Shown in pieces: positions 62,225 to 64,000 of a DNA stretch of 64,000 nucleotides (within the stretch, counting starts at the first letter, position 1; each line of letters begins with the position of its first letter). The DNA comes from NZ13-RE01 sp964612975. Its GTDB lineage: Bacteria; Dictyoglomota; Dictyoglomia; Dictyoglomales; Dictyoglomaceae. The notes beneath the pieces are model-generated. The model did no database searches and had not been told where the DNA came from. It saw only the letters and a list, made by a program, of their open reading frames with translations. A program made the position numbers and the translations under genes. Location of the stretch: assembly GCA_964612975.1 (NCBI GenBank), contig CAZTGC010000005.1, positions 1 through 64,000 of the forward strand, given 5' to 3'.

Positions 62225-63895
62225 TTATAAATAAGGATAAGCTTTTAGACCACCATCTAAGATTTTTATATTTTTAAATCCCAAAGCTTTAAGCCTCGTA
62301 TAGGCTTGATAAGATCTTAGACCTATACCGCAGACCAATATAATTTCTTTGCTCTTATCTAAAATATGAGCTTTTTCTAAAATTTCATTTAAGGGAATAT
62401 TTATGGAGCCTGGTATGGATAAGGTCATAAATTCATGCTCTGATCTAACATCTACTACTGTTAAACTTTCCTTTTTAAGTCTTTCATGTAACTCTTGAGG
62501 ATTCATTCCCCTTAATTTTCCTTTTAATTTATTTTTTAATACATTTGCTGTTACTATAACAGAAGAAAGAGCCATAGAATACGGGGGAGAATAAGCTAAG
62601 TCAATTTTAGATAATTCCTCTACCTTGCCTTTAAGATGTATAAAGGAAGCAATAATATCTATAGGCTTATCGATAACCCCCTCTCCAATAGCTTGGGCTC
62701 CTAAAATTCTACCTGTATTTTTGTCGGCTATCAATTTTATAATTATTGTTTTAAAGGTAGGATAATAGTGAGCTTTATCGTTAGATGGAACTATAACACT
62801 TTCCACATTGAATCCTTCTTCTTTAGCTTGTTTTTCAGAAAGACCAGTCTTAGCAACGGTATAGTTGAATATTTTGAGGATATTGGTTCCAAGGACCCCT
62901 TCGAAACTTTCATAGTATTTTTCATTATCTGTTACTACATTATGTCCTGCTACTTTTCCCATTTTATTAGCAGTAGATCCCATGGGAATCCATACCGGTT
63001 TATTGCATACTAAGTGGATTGTCTCACAACAGTCGCCAGCCGCAAAAATATCAGGAATATTCGTTCTCATATATTTATCAATTTTTATGGCTCCTGTATT
63101 GCCAATCTCTATACCTGCTTTTTTGGCAAGTTCTACATTAGGCTTGACTCCTGCTGACCATATTACTAAATCTGTGTCTATTGTAGTTCCATCATCAAGT
63201 TCTACTGCTTTTACTTCTCTCTTTTCATTTCCCAGAAATCTAATTATCTTTCTTTCTGTGATTATTTTTATTCCCTTTTCCTTGACTAAATATTTCTCAA
63301 GTGACTTGGCTATTTCAATGTCATACCCAGGTAATATCTGGTTCGTAGCTTCTATCACTGTAGGTTTTAATCCTCTTTCAAACAGATTTTCTAAAACTTC
63401 AAGACCAATAAATCCTCCTCCTACAATAAGAGGCTTAATCACTTTATTCTCATCTAAAAGTTCTCTAATATTAAGGGCATCACTAATAGATCTCAAGACA
63501 AATATTCTTTTTAGATTAATACCCTCTATTTTAGGTTTAATTGGAGAAGCGCCAGTAGCTATTATCAATTTATCATAATCCATTACCTTTTCTTTGTTTT
63601 CTGTGAGATCTTTAACGTAAACTTTTTTGTTAATAAGATCTATATAATACACAAGATGTCTTGTAAGAACATCTATTCCTTGATTATGTTTGAATTCTTG
63701 TGGAGTTCTAACAATTAGTTGCCCACTTGAAGGAACCACTTTTCCTATAAAGTATGGAAGACCACAACCTGCATAAGAAATATACTCTTCATTGGTAATA
63801 ATTGTAACAGAGCAAGTAGGATCTTCTCTTTTAGCTTTTGAGGCTGCCTTTGTACCAGCAGCAACACCGCCTATTACTATAATTTTTTTGTCCAT
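62225..63895 (-). CDS. CoA-disulfide reductase/NADH oxidase-type flavoprotein with C-terminal rhodanese domain
   Basis: About 556 aa from the ATG at 63895 (AGAGGTG upstream; an in-frame ATG five codons earlier is rejected). FAD motif KIIVIGGVAAGTKAASKAKR is at the N-terminus. The redox Cys in EYISYAGCGLPYFIG is that of CoA-disulfide reductases. The NAD(P)H motif is PLIVGGGFIGLEVLENL, and FAAGDCCETI closes the FAD site. Residues about 460-556 form a rhodanese domain with the active Cys in LVCGIGLRSYQAY. Such fusions reduce CoA disulfides, persulfides or polysulfides, fitting sulfur or oxidant handling in an anaerobe. Confidence 0.93.
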   Translation of the reverse strand: MDKKIIVIGGVAAGTKAASKAKREDPTCSVTIITNEEYISYAGCGLPYFIGKVVPSSGQLIVRTPQEFKHNQGIDVLTRHLVYYIDLINKKVYVKDLTENKEKVMDYDKLIIATGASPIKPKIEGINLKRIFVLRSISDALNIRELLDENKVIKPLIVGGGFIGLEVLENLFERGLKPTVIEATNQILPGYDIEIAKSLEKYLVKEKGIKIITERKIIRFLGNEKREVKAVELDDGTTIDTDLVIWSAGVKPNVELAKKAGIEIGNTGAIKIDKYMRTNIPDIFAAGDCCETIHLVCNKPVWIPMGSTANKMGKVAGHNVVTDNEKYYESFEGVLGTNILKIFNYTVAKTGLSEKQAKEEGFNVESVIVPSNDKAHYYPTFKTIIIKLIADKNTGRILGAQAIGEGVIDKPIDIIASFIHLKGKVEELSKIDLAYSPPYSMALSSVIVTANVLKNKLKGKLRGMNPQELHERLKKESLTVVDVRSEHEFMTLSIPGSINIPLNEILEKAHILDKSKEIILVCGIGLRSYQAYTRLKALGFKNIKILDGGLKAYPYL

Positions 63896-63934
63896 TTTTT
63901 CACCTCTCATAGTCTTTGTTTTTTAATAATGGCA

Positions 63935-63963
63935 ATTATATAAACAATTTTGTAAGAAAACAA
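63935..63963 (-). promoter_or_regulatory. Promoter of the CoA-disulfide reductase gene
   Basis: Minus strand -35 TTGTTT (63963-63958), 17-base spacer, -10 TATAAT (63940-63935), about 40 bp before the start codon. Confidence 0.65.
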
Positions 63964-64000
63964 TTAATTAACTTTTAAAATCTTTTTTAAAATATATCCT

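Noticed and set aside
1..64000. CRISPR array, tRNA or rRNA genes
   Set aside because: I saw no regularly spaced repeats and no tRNA T-loop or cloverleaf pattern on reading both strands; a tRNAscan/CRISPR search would be decisive.

Overview
The window looks like a chromosomal segment of a Dictyoglomus-type bacterium: an anaerobic, thermophilic sugar fermenter with low-GC DNA (roughly one third GC by eye). The evidence is the gene content: plant polysaccharide hydrolases beside oligosaccharide ABC importers, thermophile-type tRNA 2-thiolation genes (ttuA and a ttuB-like gene), an anaerobic thiamine route (thiH), a flavodiiron protein, and outer-membrane barrel-like proteins that imply a diderm envelope. 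The genus is my recognition from content, not a database result. No rRNA, tRNA, CRISPR array or prophage was seen.

Left part (1-24.1 kb), sugar uptake and degradation. A divergent LacI-type regulator (cut by the left edge) faces a five-gene peptide/oligosaccharide ABC importer. Two near-identical LacI-like operators sit just downstream of the -10 boxes of the two divergent promoters. Behind the importer lies a wrecked GH10 xylanase with several frameshifts, a stop and deletions. Next come a heterodimeric ABC exporter, a DinB-like protein and a GAF/HD-GYP signalling protein. A second LacI regulator follows, then two palindromic operators and a six-gene operon: small secreted protein, CUT1 binding protein, two permeases, a GH28/GH49-like beta-helix hydrolase and a GH31 alpha-glucosidase.

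Middle part (24-41.3 kb), central metabolism. It carries a Gfo/Idh/MocA dehydrogenase and fabI, divergent from a gamma-carbonic-anhydrase-like gene, an aminotransferase plus serA pair, and cobO. The fabI and carbonic-anhydrase-like promoters appear to share one palindromic -35 hexamer. Further on are a barrel-like envelope protein, a TIM-barrel protein, class II fructose-bisphosphate aldolase, a phosphohexomutase, an MFS carrier, larE-larB-larC (nickel-pincer cofactor synthesis, no larA here), a flavodiiron protein and an orphan radical SAM protein.

Right part (41.3-64 kb). An amino-sugar/glucoside cluster (NAGK-type kinase, GH4, ROK repressor) stands beside an ABC importer collapsed by deletion into a permease/binding-protein fusion remnant. 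Then come paired chromate-transporter halves, PspC/LiaF-like envelope genes, a cyclodeaminase-like gene and an alpha-oxoamine synthase. A sulfur cluster follows: ttuA, a ttuB-like gene with an in-frame stop just before its Gly-Gly tail, cysK, and a decayed Rrf2 regulator. A TPP riboswitch leads thiS-G-H-F-E-C-D, followed by purE (class II type) and purC. The segment ends with a transposase remnant, a DOMON protein and a CoA-disulfide-reductase/rhodanese fusion.

Overall: several regulated carbohydrate and cofactor operons, with repeated gene decay at the edges of sugar-utilisation loci (xylanase, second importer) and of the cysteine locus (Rrf2).
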